A DNA stretch of 64,000 nucleotides, taken from NCBI RefSeq assembly GCF_902506295.1, contig NZ_LR733312.1, positions 541,064 through 605,063 on the forward strand, given 5' to 3'. Within the stretch, counting starts at the first letter, position 1, and each line of letters begins with the position of its first letter. The notes beneath the pieces are model-generated. The model made no database searches and was not told where the DNA came from. It was given only the letters and a program-made list of their open reading frames with translations. This DNA comes from Luteimonas sp. 9C. Lineage in GTDB: Bacteria; Pseudomonadota; Gammaproteobacteria; Xanthomonadales; Xanthomonadaceae. This document shows, one piece after another, positions 17,350-27,247 of the stretch. The position numbers and the translations under genes are program-made.

Positions 17350-18608
17350 TGGCCAACGTCCTCGTCCGCGGCGCCAACGGCGTCTTCAACTGGGTCACCG
17401 AGCGTGCACCGGCCTTGATGCCGATGTACCGCAAGCACATGACCGAGTACTACGCGCCGAAGAACTTCAACATCTGGTACATCTTCGGCGTGCTGTCACT
17501 GGTGGTGCTGGTCAACCAGATCCTGACCGGCATCTTCCTGACGATGCACTACAAGCCGAGCGCGACGGAAGCCTTCGCCTCGGTCGAATACATCATGCGC
17601 GACGTGGAGTGGGGCTGGCTGATCCGCTACATGCACTCCACCGGTGCGTCGCTGTTCTTCATCGTGGTCTACATCCACATGTTCCGCGGCCTGATGTACG
17701 GCAGCTACAAGAAGCCGCGCGAGCTGGTGTGGATCCTGGGCATGCTGATCTACCTGGTGCTGATGGCCGAAGCCTTCCTCGGCTACGTGCTGCCGTGGGG
17801 CCAGATGTCGTTCTGGGGCGCGAAGGTCATCATCTCGCTGTTCGGCGCGATCCCGGTCATCGGCAACGGACTGACCGAATGGATCATGGGCGATTACCTG
17901 CCTTCCGATGCCACGCTCAACCGCTTCTTCGCCCTGCACGTGATCGCGTTGCCGCTGGTGCTGCTGCTGCTGGTGGTGCTGCATCTGGGTGCGCTGCACG
18001 AGGTGGGGTCGAACAATCCCGACGGTGTCGAGATCAAGTACGGTCCGAAGGGCAACCGCTGGTCGCCGGCTGCGCCGACCGACGGTATCCCGTTCCACCC
18101 GTACTACACGGTCAAGGACGGGTTCTACGTCTGCTTCTTCCTGATCATCGCGGCTTTCATCATCTTCTTCGCGCCCGCGTTCGGCGGCTGGTTCCTCGAG
18201 CACGACAACTTCACCGAGGCCAACCGCCTGGTGACGCCCGAGCACATCAAGCCGGTCTGGTACTACACGCCGTACTACGCGATGTTGCGCGTGGTCCCGC
18301 ACAAGCTCAGCGGCGTGCTGGTCATGTTCGGGGCGATCGCGATCCTGTTCCTGGTGCCATGGCTCGACCGCTGCAAGGTGCGCTCGCACCGCTACCGCGG
18401 TCCGATCACCAAGGTCATGCTCGCGATGCTGGTGGTGTGCTTCATCTGGCTGGGCAAGATCGGCGCCGGTCCCGGTACCGATCCGGTGGAGACGATCATC
18501 GGCCGCGTGCTGACGTTCCTCTACTTCGCGTTCTTCATCACGATGCCGGTCTGGACCAAGCTCGACCGGACCAAGGCAGTTCCGGAACGGGTGACGATGC
18601 ATGACTGA
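17349..18608 (+). CDS. petB: Ubiquinol-cytochrome c reductase cytochrome b
   Basis: The protein has 419 residues with eight or more membrane helices. Family features are visible: 'MHYKPSATEAFASVEYIMRD', 'RYMHSTGASLFFIVVYIHMFRG' with haem-ligand histidines, 'LPWGQMSFWGAKVI' (Qo-site region) and 'YYAMLRVVPHKLSGV'. It is the core quinol-oxidising subunit of complex III. It overlaps petA by one base and petC by 8 nt. Confidence 0.97.
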   Translation: MANVLVRGANGVFNWVTERAPALMPMYRKHMTEYYAPKNFNIWYIFGVLSLVVLVNQILTGIFLTMHYKPSATEAFASVEYIMRDVEWGWLIRYMHSTGASLFFIVVYIHMFRGLMYGSYKKPRELVWILGMLIYLVLMAEAFLGYVLPWGQMSFWGAKVIISLFGAIPVIGNGLTEWIMGDYLPSDATLNRFFALHVIALPLVLLLLVVLHLGALHEVGSNNPDGVEIKYGPKGNRWSPAAPTDGIPFHPYYTVKDGFYVCFFLIIAAFIIFFAPAFGGWFLEHDNFTEANRLVTPEHIKPVWYYTPYYAMLRVVPHKLSGVLVMFGAIAILFLVPWLDRCKVRSHRYRGPITKVMLAMLVVCFIWLGKIGAGPGTDPVETIIGRVLTFLYFAFFITMPVWTKLDRTKAVPERVTMHD

Positions 18609-19359
18609 CCACGCCTTTACCCGCACGTTCTTCGCGCGCATCGCCACTGCCGTCGCGAGTCTGCTGCTGTCCTTCGGTGCGCTCGCCGCCGCCGGTGGAC
18701 CGGTCGAACAGGCCGGCACCGATATCGGCGACCGGGCCTCGCTCCAGCGTGGCGCGCAGCTCTACATGAACTACTGCGCCGGCTGTCACTCGCTGAAGTT
18801 CATGCGCTACTCGCGGATGGCCGAGGACCTGGGCCTGACCGAGGACGAGGTGATGAACAACCTCAACCTCAGCGGCGCGGCCTACGGCGAGCACATCGTC
18901 TCGTCGATGACCGCCGAGCACGGCGCGCAGTGGTTCGGCCAGGCGCCGCCGGATCTCAGCCTGATCACCCGCGTGCGCGGCAGCGACTGGGTCTTCACCT
19001 ACCTCAAGTCGTTCTACCTCGACGAAAGCCGCCCGCTGGGCTGGAACAACACCCTGTTCCCGAACGCGTCGATGCCCAACCCGCTGTGGGAGATGCAGGG
19101 TCTGCAGCGCCCCGTGCACGGCGAAGTCGACGACACCGGCGAGCCGGTCGTCGCGCATCTGGAACTGGGCACGCCCGGCAGCCAGGACGCGCGCCAGTTC
19201 GACCAGACCGTGCGCGACATCACCACGTTCCTCGAATACGTGGGCGAGCCGGCTGCGCTCAAGCGCCAGCAACTCGGTGTCTGGGTGCTGCTGTTCCTGA
19301 CCCTGCTGACGTTCTTGGCGTGGTTGCTGAAGCAGGAATACTGGCGCGACGTCCATTGA
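18601..19359 (+). CDS. petC: Ubiquinol-cytochrome c reductase cytochrome c1
   Basis: This 252-residue protein has a signal sequence, a covalent haem motif 'CAGCH' at about 60-64 and 'DLSLITRVRGSDWVFTYLKSFY' typical of cytochrome c1. A C-terminal membrane anchor ends in 'LKQEYWRDVH'. It passes electrons from the Rieske centre to soluble cytochrome c. It is the last gene of petABC; sspA follows after 180 bp, as in other Xanthomonadaceae. Confidence 0.97.
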   Translation: MTDHAFTRTFFARIATAVASLLLSFGALAAAGGPVEQAGTDIGDRASLQRGAQLYMNYCAGCHSLKFMRYSRMAEDLGLTEDEVMNNLNLSGAAYGEHIVSSMTAEHGAQWFGQAPPDLSLITRVRGSDWVFTYLKSFYLDESRPLGWNNTLFPNASMPNPLWEMQGLQRPVHGEVDDTGEPVVAHLELGTPGSQDARQFDQTVRDITTFLEYVGEPAALKRQQLGVWVLLFLTLLTFLAWLLKQEYWRDVH

Positions 19360-19539
19360 TCCAGCGCGCCTGCGGCCCGTGTCGCAGGCGTTCCAGCGGG
19401 CCGTCCGGCCATTGCCGTCCGGCTCAGGGAAATGCGAGACTCGAACGAACCGCGATAACCGTCTGCGAGTCGCAGTCGGCGTCACCGGGCTGGCGGACTC
19501 CAGCCTCCGGACAGGCCGGGCGACGGCCGTGGGGCATTC

Positions 19540-20160
19540 ATGCGAAACGTGCTGACGCTGTTTTCTTCTGTCGATGATGTGCTGTGTCACCGTGCGCGCC
19601 TGGTGCTCGCCGCCAAGGGCGTGAACTACGACATGGTCCCGGTGGATGCGCAGAATCCGCCCGAGGATCTGATCGACCTCAATCCGTACCACTCGGTGCC
19701 GACCCTGGTCGAGCGTGAGCTGGTGCTCTACGCCGCGAGCGTGGTCAGCGAGTATCTCGACGAGCGCTACCCGCATCCGCCGCTGATGCCGGTCGATCCG
19801 CTGTCGCGCGCGCGTCTGCGGCTGGCGATGCTGCGCATCGAGCACGACTGGGTGCCGCAGGTCCAGGCCATCCAGATGGGCAACAAGGCCCAGGCCGAAA
19901 GCGGCCGCAAGCGCCTGAAGGAACTGGTGACCGCGGCGGTGCCGCTGTTCAAGGCCAGCAAGTTCTTCCTCAACGCGGAGATGAGTCTGGCCGACTGCGC
20001 GGTCGCGCCGATCGTCTGGCGCCTGCAGGCGCTCGACATCCCGCTGCCCAAGGATGGCGCCAAGGCGATCGAGGACTACGGCAACCGGATCTTCCGCAGT
20101 CCCGGCTTCGTCCGCAGCCTGACGCCGCAGGAGCGGCAGCTGCGCGCGCTGCCCGAGTAA
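19540..20160 (+). CDS. sspA: Stringent starvation protein A (GST-fold)
   Basis: The 206-residue protein has the glutathione-S-transferase fold of SspA. The N-terminal thioredoxin-like part is 'MRNVLTLFSSVDDVLCHRAR', followed by 'NPYHSVPTLVERELVLYAA' and an all-helical C-terminal domain with 'KFFLNAEMSLADCAVAPIVW'. SspA binds RNA polymerase and affects stationary-phase and acid-stress transcription. It lies between petABC and sspB, the usual order in this group. The gap from petC (19360-19539) holds only short GC-rich dyads. Confidence 0.95.
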   Translation: MRNVLTLFSSVDDVLCHRARLVLAAKGVNYDMVPVDAQNPPEDLIDLNPYHSVPTLVERELVLYAASVVSEYLDERYPHPPLMPVDPLSRARLRLAMLRIEHDWVPQVQAIQMGNKAQAESGRKRLKELVTAAVPLFKASKFFLNAEMSLADCAVAPIVWRLQALDIPLPKDGAKAIEDYGNRIFRSPGFVRSLTPQERQLRALPE

Positions 20161-20226
20161 ATCGCGGCTTCGATCCGTTCAGCCGTGCCTGCCTGGGAGG
20201 CGGGACGACCGGCTAAACTGTCGCCC

Positions 20227-20715
20227 ATGACGGACAGTACGCCCCCGATGACCAGCCACCGCCCGTACCTGTTGCGGGCGCTGTACGAATGGATCGCCGA
20301 CAACGGCATGACGCCGCACATCCTCGTCGATGCGCGGCAGCCCGGTGTGCGCGTGCCCGCGCATGCGGTCAAGGACGGGCGCATCGTGCTCAACGTGGCC
20401 GATCGCGCCGTCGGCCGGCTGGAAATGGACAACGACAGCGTGCGTTTTTCGGCGCGCTTCGGTGGCGTCAGCCAGTCGGTGCTGGTGCCCGTCGGCGCGG
20501 TGCTCGCGATCTACGCCCGGGAGACCGGGCAGGGCATGGCACTGCCGGAGGAGATCGGCGGGTCCGGCGAAGTGCACGACGACGCGGAAGACAGCGCGCC
20601 GGCCCTCCACGCCGTCGAAGACGACGGAAGCGGTCCTTCCGACGGTCCGGTCGATCCGCCCGATGGCGACACGCCGCCGGAGCCGCGCCGCGGACATCTG
20701 CGCGTCGTGAAGTAA
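20227..20715 (+). CDS. sspB: ClpXP protease specificity-enhancing factor SspB
   Basis: I chose ATG 20227, giving 162 residues; ATG 20248 ('MTSHRPYLLRALYEW') is also possible. The N-terminal ~110 residues form the SspB substrate-binding domain ('HRPYLLRALYEWIADNGMTPHI', 'FSARFGGVSQSVLVPVGAVLAIYARE'). An acidic Asp/Glu/Pro-rich tail ends in 'RGHLRVVK', which in SspB docks onto the ClpX zinc-binding domain. It tethers ssrA-tagged proteins to ClpXP and follows sspA by 66 bp. Confidence 0.95.
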   Translation: MTDSTPPMTSHRPYLLRALYEWIADNGMTPHILVDARQPGVRVPAHAVKDGRIVLNVADRAVGRLEMDNDSVRFSARFGGVSQSVLVPVGAVLAIYARETGQGMALPEEIGGSGEVHDDAEDSAPALHAVEDDGSGPSDGPVDPPDGDTPPEPRRGHLRVVK

Positions 20716-20790
20716 CTGCCACCGCGGCCGCGCCTGGAACAGCGGATCGGACCGGCGCCGCGCGCCGCCCGCCCGGGTGCCCCGCGCGCG

Positions 20791-21132
20791 TCAGTGCGTC
20801 GAGTGGAGTGAGACGGGCTGCGGCCGGGTCGGCCCGCTGAACGCGACCAGGTGTTCGCCGCGCAGCACGAGCTGCCCGATGTGCCGTTGCATCCCGTCCT
20901 CGGAATATTCGAAGCGGAAACTGCGCTCGACACCGAGCCGCCCGTCGTCGCCGCGGCGCAGGCGCATCGAGTGCGCGTGCACGGCCTGGTCGAGCCACTG
21001 CACGCCTGCACGCTCGCAGGCTTCGCGCCCGAGCTGACCGGCACGCTCGGCAGCCGCACGCGCGCCGCTCCACCACAGGAACGCGGCGAATGCGGCCAGC
21101 ATCGCGAAGATCATCGTCGGGAAATCGAGCAT
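20791..21132 (-). CDS. DUF3301 family small membrane-anchored protein
   Basis: I chose ATG 21132 ('MLDFPTMIFAMLAAFAAFLWW'), giving 113 residues. It has one N-terminal membrane helix and a cytoplasmic region with 'RAGVQWLDQAVHAHSMRLRRG' and 'FEYSEDGMQRHIGQLVLRG', features I associate with DUF3301. Function is unknown. It lies downstream of nadC on the same strand with a 114-bp gap and converges on sspB. Confidence 0.75.
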   Translation of the reverse strand: MLDFPTMIFAMLAAFAAFLWWSGARAAAERAGQLGREACERAGVQWLDQAVHAHSMRLRRGDDGRLGVERSFRFEYSEDGMQRHIGQLVLRGEHLVAFSGPTRPQPVSLHSTH

Positions 21133-21246
21133 GCGTGCACTGTGGCGGCGGCCGGGACGGGATACAAGTCCGCCTGCGTCGGGACGCAGGTGCATCGCGT
21201 CTCTCGTGGAGATGGCGTGTCGCGTCGCGCACGACGCGCGGCGCGA

Positions 21247-22119
21247 TCAGCCCGGCGGTGGGCCGAGCTTGAGCGACAGATCGATCGCGCGGACGTGCTT
21301 GGTCAGCGCGCCGATCGACACGCAGTCCACGCCGTCCCCGGCGATCGCGCGCAGTCCATCAAGGTCCACGCTGCCCGAGACCTCCAGCGGAATGCGTCCC
21401 GCATACGGTGCGGCCTTCGCGATCCGCACGGCTTCGCGGCGCGTGGCCGCGTCGAAGTCGTCGATCAGTACGCGCGTGCACCCCGCGTCCAGTGCGGCAC
21501 GCAGCTCGTCGAGCGTCTCCACCTCGACCACCAGTGGCAGGTCCGGCGATTGCGCACGCGCGGCCGCGACCGCGGCCGCGATGCCGCCTGCCGCGCGCAC
21601 GTGGTTTTCCTTGAGCATCACCGTGTCGTAGAGCCCGACGCGATGGTTGTGGCCGCCACCGACACGGACCGCGTATTTCTGCGCCAAGCGCAGTCCGGGC
21701 AGGGTCTTGCGGGTATCGAGGATGCGCGTAGCGGTGCCGGCCACCGCGGCGACGTGGCGCGCGGTGACGGTCGCGGTCGCGCTCAGCGTCTGCATGAAGT
21801 TGAGCGAGGTGCGCTCTGCGCTGACCAGCGCGCGGGCACGTCCTTTCAGGGTCGCGAGCACGGTGCCTGCGGCGACGTGGTCGCCCTCGGCCACGCGCCA
21901 TTCGATGTGCACATCGGGATCGAGTGCGCGATGGCAGGCGTCGAACCAGGGACGGCCGCAGACCACGGCGTCTTCCTTGCAGAGCAGGTAGGCGACGTCG
22001 CCGTGATCTGGCAGCAGCGCCGCGGTGACGTCGCCGCTGCCGATGTCCTCGGCGAGCGCGGCCGTGACGTTGTCCGCGACCGCCGCGTGCGGAATGTCGA
22101 AGCGGTCGGGTCCGCTCAT
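21247..22119 (-). CDS. nadC: Nicotinate-nucleotide pyrophosphorylase (quinolinate phosphoribosyltransferase)
   Basis: The protein has 290 residues from ATG 22119. It carries the QPRTase signatures 'EDIGSGDVTAALLP', 'ERTSLNFMQTLSATAT', 'DTRKTLPGLR', 'KYAVRVGGGHNHRVGLYD' and 'LKENHV'. It converts quinolinate and PRPP to nicotinate mononucleotide in de novo NAD synthesis. The start overlaps the stop of the upstream Trm112-like gene (ATGA). Confidence 0.96.
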   Translation of the reverse strand: MSGPDRFDIPHAAVADNVTAALAEDIGSGDVTAALLPDHGDVAYLLCKEDAVVCGRPWFDACHRALDPDVHIEWRVAEGDHVAAGTVLATLKGRARALVSAERTSLNFMQTLSATATVTARHVAAVAGTATRILDTRKTLPGLRLAQKYAVRVGGGHNHRVGLYDTVMLKENHVRAAGGIAAAVAAARAQSPDLPLVVEVETLDELRAALDAGCTRVLIDDFDAATRREAVRIAKAAPYAGRIPLEVSGSVDLDGLRAIAGDGVDCVSIGALTKHVRAIDLSLKLGPPPG

Positions 22120-22385
22120 GCCTTCGGGAAGTCGGGAATCTGCGCGGTGCCGATCGCTTCCTCGACCAGCAGCACCGGGATGCCGTCGTCGACGCGATAG
22201 ACGCGCTTGCGGTCGTGGGTGATCAGGGCCTCGCGCACCGGTCCGCCCTGCGCGGCGCCGTCTTCGCGTCGCGCAGCGCCCGCGGCGATGGCCGCATTGA
22301 GCGCGTCGAGTCCCGCCGCGTCGAGCAGTGCGAGCGGCTGGCGGCTGGCAGGGCAGACGAGGATGTCGAGCAGCTTGCGGTCCAT
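22116..22385 (-). CDS. Trm112/YcaR family small protein
   Basis: This 89-residue protein begins '[21 protein letters not shown]' and continues with '[15 protein letters not shown]', the usual frame of Trm112/YcaR proteins. These are small zinc-ribbon-like proteins that in some lineages activate methyltransferases. Only one Cys (Cys11) is seen, so metal binding may be lost. An Ala/Gly-rich insert separates the two conserved parts. It overlaps nadC, so the two are probably co-expressed, and its start is 121 bp from the divergent purE. Confidence 0.85.
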   Translation of the reverse strand: MDRKLLDILVCPASRQPLALLDAAGLDALNAAIAAGAARREDGAAQGGPVREALITHDRKRVYRVDDGIPVLLVEEAIGTAQIPDFPKA

Positions 22386-22506
22386 GGGCGGTCTTGTGCG
22401 GGCGTGGGAACGGACCGGAAGGGTAGCATTCGGCCCCGCGCGGCCGCTGCACGCGCACGATGCGGCCGGGACGGATAAAATGCGTCTTTGTGGCCGGGGA
22501 CCCCCA

Positions 22507-23010
22507 ATGACCGCCAGTTCCGTACCGCCGAAGGTCGGCATCGTGATGGGATCGCGATCCGACTGGGACACGATGCAGCACGCCGCGCAGAAGCTCGAGC
22601 AGTTGGGCGTGGCCCATGAAGTCCGCGTGGTGTCCGCGCATCGCACGCCCGACGTGCTGTTCGACTACGCGTCCACCGCCCAGTCGCGCGGGCTGCGCGC
22701 GATCATCGCCGGCGCAGGTGGCGCGGCGCATCTGCCGGGCATGCTGGCGTCGAAGACCGCGGTGCCGGTGCTCGGCGTACCGGTGCAGTCCAAGGCGCTC
22801 AACGGCATGGATTCGCTGCTGTCGATCGTGCAGATGCCGGCCGGTATTCCGGTGGCGACGTTCGCGATCGGCAATGCCGGTGCCGCCAATGCGGCGTTGT
22901 TCGCCGCGGCGATGCTGGCGTCCAACGATGCGGCGGTCGCCGCGGCGCTGGCCGAGTTCCGTCAGCGCCAGACCGACGACGTCGCCGGCAACGACGATCC
23001 GCGTCGATGA
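22507..23010 (+). CDS. purE: N5-carboxyaminoimidazole ribonucleotide mutase PurE
   Basis: The 167-residue class I PurE shows '[17 protein letters not shown]' (catalytic Ser-Asp), 'SAHRTPD' (catalytic His), '[16 protein letters not shown]' and '[14 protein letters not shown]'. It interconverts N5-CAIR and CAIR in purine synthesis. The start ATG 22507 was chosen where the conserved N-terminus begins. The stop overlaps purK (ATGA), the standard purEK arrangement. Confidence 0.97.
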   Translation: MTASSVPPKVGIVMGSRSDWDTMQHAAQKLEQLGVAHEVRVVSAHRTPDVLFDYASTAQSRGLRAIIAGAGGAAHLPGMLASKTAVPVLGVPVQSKALNGMDSLLSIVQMPAGIPVATFAIGNAGAANAALFAAAMLASNDAAVAAALAEFRQRQTDDVAGNDDPRR

Positions 23011-24155
23011 GCGCGACCACGGTCGGCATCCTGGGCGGTGGCCAGCTCGCCCGCATGCTCGCGCTGTCGGGTGCGCCGCTGGGCCTGCGGTTCCTGGTGA
23101 TGGACACCTCGGGCGATGCGTGCGCGGGCCAGTTCGCGCCGCTGCTGGTCGGTGACTACCGCGACGAAGCCGCGCTGGCCGAGTTCGCGTCGAAGGTCGA
23201 CGTCGCGACGTTCGACTTCGAGAACGTGCCCGCCGAGAGCGCGCGCTGGCTGGCCGAGCGGGTGCCGGTGTTCCCCAATCCCGGCGCGCTGGCGCTGACC
23301 CAGGACCGGCTTGCCGAGAAGACGCTGTTCCGCGAACTCGACATCCCGGTGCCTGAGTTCGCCGACGTCGCCACGCGCGCGCAGCTCGACGATGCCGTCG
23401 TCCGCATCGGGACGCCCTGCATCCTCAAGACGCGGCGCCTCGGCTACGACGGCAAGGGCCAGTTCCGGATCAAGTCGCCGGCGGATGTCGAGGCGGCATG
23501 GACTGCACTCGGCGCGCAGGCCGATACGGTCGGACTGATCCTCGAAGGCTTCGTGGCGTTCCAGCGCGAACTCAGCGTGGTGGCCGTGCGCGGCCGCGAC
23601 GGCGAGTTCCGCGCCTGGCCGCTGACCGAGAACTGGCATGTCGACGGCGTGCTGTCGGCGAGCCTCGCGCCTGCGCGCGTCGATGCATCCCTGCACGCGA
23701 CCGCGCTGTCGCATGCGCGGGCGATCGCCGAGCGTCTGGGTTACGTGGGAGTGTTCGCGCTCGAACTGTTCTGCCGCGATGGCGAACTGCTCGCCAACGA
23801 ACTCGCGCCGCGCGTGCACAACTCCGGACACTGGACGATCGAAGGCAGCGAGACCTCGCAGTTCCAGAACCATCTGCGCGCGGTGCTCGGCCTGCCGCTC
23901 GGCGATACCGCCGTGCGCGGCGTGGCCTGCATGCTCAACTGGATCGGCGAGATGCCCGATGCCGCGCCGGTGCTGTCGACGACCGGCGGCCACTGGCACG
24001 ACTACGGCAAGCAGGCGCGCGACGGCCGCAAGGTCGGCCACGCGACGCTGCGCGCCGATGAAGCCGAGGCGCTCGCGCAGCGGCTGGCGGATGTCGGCGA
24101 CGCGCTGGGCCGGCAGGCGCAGGTCGCGCCGGTCGTGGCGCGTCTGCGCGAGTGA
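23007..24155 (+). CDS. purK: N5-carboxyaminoimidazole ribonucleotide synthase PurK
   Basis: The 382-residue ATP-grasp enzyme starts '[21 protein letters not shown]'. It contains '[12 protein letters not shown]' (ATP binding), '[13 protein letters not shown]' and '[19 protein letters not shown]' plus '[11 protein letters not shown]' (Mg/ATP site). It makes N5-CAIR from AIR, bicarbonate and ATP and works with the overlapping purE. The 118 bp after it, up to the convergent ABC ATPase stop, contain only GC-rich sequence. Confidence 0.97.
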   Translation: MSATTVGILGGGQLARMLALSGAPLGLRFLVMDTSGDACAGQFAPLLVGDYRDEAALAEFASKVDVATFDFENVPAESARWLAERVPVFPNPGALALTQDRLAEKTLFRELDIPVPEFADVATRAQLDDAVVRIGTPCILKTRRLGYDGKGQFRIKSPADVEAAWTALGAQADTVGLILEGFVAFQRELSVVAVRGRDGEFRAWPLTENWHVDGVLSASLAPARVDASLHATALSHARAIAERLGYVGVFALELFCRDGELLANELAPRVHNSGHWTIEGSETSQFQNHLRAVLGLPLGDTAVRGVACMLNWIGEMPDAAPVLSTTGGHWHDYGKQARDGRKVGHATLRADEAEALAQRLADVGDALGRQAQVAPVVARLRE

Positions 24156-24273
24156 TGCGCGCGTAGCAGCGCGCTCGCGCGTGATCGGATCTCGCGTTGA
24201 AGCTTGATCGCGCGCGCGCCTACTGCGGCTGCGCGCCTGTCATCCTACGCCCGGCATCCTGCGCCGGTGTGCC

Positions 24274-25070
<797 letters not shown>

Positions 25071-25074
<4 letters not shown>

Positions 25075-26126
25075 GCGGCACCCTTGCGACGCAGCACCAG
25101 CCACAGGAAGAACGGCGCGCCGAGGGCGGCCGAGAACAGGCCGAGCGGAATTTCCGATGGCGGATCGAGACTGCGCGCCGCGGTGTCGGCGACGACGATC
25201 AGCAGGCCGCCGGCGACCGCCGACAGCGGCACCAGCCAGCGGTGGCCCGGGCCGGCCAGCAGGCGCACGAAATGCGGCACGACCAGACCGACGAACCCGA
25301 CCACGCCGGCGAACGCGACCGCCGAGCCGACCAGCAGCGCGCAGACCGCGATCAGCATCAGGCGCGCGCGTTTGACGTCCAGACCGATGTGCTGCGCCTG
25401 GCGCTCGCCGAGCGCGAGCATGTCGAGTGGCGTCGCCAACGCGCGCAGTGCGACCGCGCCGAGTGCGAACGCGGGCAGGGCGGCCAGCATCGAGTTCCAG
25501 TTCGCCATCGCCAGCGAACCCATCTGCCAGAACACCAGCGACTGCAGATCGTCGGCATCGGCGATGTAGGTGAAGAACCCGATCGCTGCCGAACACGCTG
25601 CGGCGATCGCGATGCCGACCAGCAGCAGGGTCGCCGTGCCGGTGCCGCGATCGGGCCGGGCGAGCACGTAGATCAGCGTCGTGGTCGCGGCGCCGCCGAG
25701 GAAGGCCGCGACCGGAATCGTCCACGCACCGAATGCAGTGGCGCCGATCACGATCGCGCCGACCGCGCCGAGCGCCGCGCCATGGGTCACGCCGACGATG
25801 CCGGGATCGGCCAGCGGGTTGCCGAACAAACCCTGCAGGCCGGCGCCGGCCATCGCCAGCGACGCGCCGACGATCACCGCCAGCAGCGCACGCGGCACGC
25901 GCAGGTTCCAGACCACCGAGATGTCGCGCTGGCTCAAGCTTCCGGCATCGACCAGCCCGAGCTTGTGCGCGATCACGTGCACCACGTCGCCCGGCGGAAT
26001 CCGCAGCGGGCCGATGCCGAACGACAGCACGATCACGACGACCAGCAGCGCCAGCAGGCCGACGAACAGCAGGCCGCCCGGCGGTCGCCGGACCAGGCCG
26101 GTGCGTCGTGCCGCGGCGCCGCTCAT
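25071..26126 (-). CDS. FecCD/HmuU-type ABC transporter permease
   Basis: From ATG 26126 ('MSGAAARRTG') the permease has 351 residues and about ten membrane helices. It has the BtuC/FecCD hallmarks 'RVPRALLAVIVGASLAMAGAG', 'GNPLADPGIVGVTHGAALGA' and 'GFVGLVVPHFVRLLAGPGHR'. It overlaps both neighbours by 4 nt. It forms the inner-membrane channel for an iron chelate or haem delivered by the upstream binding protein. Confidence 0.92.
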
Positions 26127-27172
26127 GCGCCGGGCGCGGCGTCGAGTTCGGCGGCCAGCGTGGACAGCGCCTGTGCCAGTGCCACCGCACCTGCGCCGCC
26201 GCCGATGCTGCTGACCTTGAGCTGGGTGTCGGGCATCACCCAGACACGATTGGCGAAGCCGGCGGGCGTCTGCTTCAGCGACGGGTACGCCTTCCAAAGC
26301 CCGGCTTCACCGCCGAACACGCGCAAGTCGTCCTCGCTGACGAGGATCACCTCGGGCTCGACGGCGACGATGCCCTCGTTGCTGAGCTGCGAATAGTTGG
26401 CCACCTTGGCCTCGTCGCCGACGTTGATGCCGCCGGCGAGGCGGATCAGTCCCGCGGCTGCGGTATCGGCGCCGCCGACGGTGGGCGAGCCGCCGCCACC
26501 GGTGGCGGAAATGTGGATCACGCGCGGCTTCCGCGTATGGGTGCCGGCGATGCGCGCGGCCTCGTCGAGCTGCTGCTGCACCTGCGCGGCGAGCTGCTCG
26601 CCTTCGTCGGCGTGGCCGAACACGGTGGCGAGCTTGCGCACCTTGTCGGGAATCGGCTGCAACTCGTCGACGATCACGAGCGTCTGCCCGGCATCGCGCA
26701 GCGGCTGCGCGAGCTTGCCGTGGCGGCGCAGGCTGTTGCCGACGAACAGCGTGCCGTCGAGGCTGAGGATGCCTTCGACGCCGGTGGTGCGGTTGAACAG
26801 GAAGTGGTGCTGCGCGGCGCGGCCGGTGCCGGTGACGGCGTTGGTCGGTGCGGCGAAGACTTGGTCGGACAGACCCAGCGCGTCCATGACCATCACGATG
26901 TCGTCGTTGCCGACGATCGTGCGACTGGTGTCGGTGATGGTGACTTCGACGTCGTCGTCGGAGCGCACCGTGACCGGAAGATCCTGCTGCGAACGCGCGA
27001 CGCGCGGAATGTCGGTGCCGGCGATGCGCAACCAGCCGTCGGGCAGGGCATCCGGCGTGGCGCGCGCCCCGGTCGTCGATGCGGCCTCGGGCGGCTTGGA
27101 CGACGGTGCGCAGGCGACCAGCGCACTGGCGAGGACGAGGATCAGCGGGGCGCGGAGGCGGCGTTCGGACAT
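26123..27172 (-). CDS. FecB/HmuT-type periplasmic binding lipoprotein
   Basis: ATG 27172 gives 349 residues with a lipobox 'ALVAC' (Cys21), so the protein is probably a lipoprotein. Two Rossmann-like lobes typical of class III binding proteins are seen ('VGNSLRRHG' region and 'GGADTAAAGLIRLAGGINVG'), with 'LSNEGIVAVEPEVILVSEDD' near the C-terminus. The last part resembles haem-binding HmuT, but no haem-degradation gene is present. Overlap with the permease and location behind a TonB receptor fit ferric-siderophore or haem capture. Confidence 0.87.
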   Translation of the reverse strand: MSERRLRAPLILVLASALVACAPSSKPPEAASTTGARATPDALPDGWLRIAGTDIPRVARSQQDLPVTVRSDDDVEVTITDTSRTIVGNDDIVMVMDALGLSDQVFAAPTNAVTGTGRAAQHHFLFNRTTGVEGILSLDGTLFVGNSLRRHGKLAQPLRDAGQTLVIVDELQPIPDKVRKLATVFGHADEGEQLAAQVQQQLDEAARIAGTHTRKPRVIHISATGGGGSPTVGGADTAAAGLIRLAGGINVGDEAKVANYSQLSNEGIVAVEPEVILVSEDDLRVFGGEAGLWKAYPSLKQTPAGFANRVWVMPDTQLKVSSIGGGAGAVALAQALSTLAAELDAAPGA

Positions 27173-27189
27173 CTGCAATATCTCGGGAC

Positions 27190-27220
27190 AAAAGACGACG
27201 GCCGGACCGAAGTCCGGCCG
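27190..27220 (-). terminator. Rho-independent terminator-like hairpin after the yncE-like gene
   Basis: On the minus strand, CGGCCGGAC-TTCG-GTCCGGCCG forms a perfect 9-bp stem (27199-27207 with 27212-27220) with a stable TTCG loop, followed by TCGTCTTTTG. It lies between the yncE-like gene and the binding-protein gene. It could end the upstream transcript or reduce read-through into the ABC transporter genes. The T tract is short, so termination may be partial. Confidence 0.65.
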
Positions 27221-27247
27221 CCGCGTGGCGCATTTTACAGGGGTTTC

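Noticed and set aside
26123-27172. Vitamin B12 binding protein (BtuF) for the ABC importer
   Set aside because: The neighbours are siderophore receptor, esterase and YncE-like genes under a Fur-like site. No cobalamin genes or riboswitch are seen.
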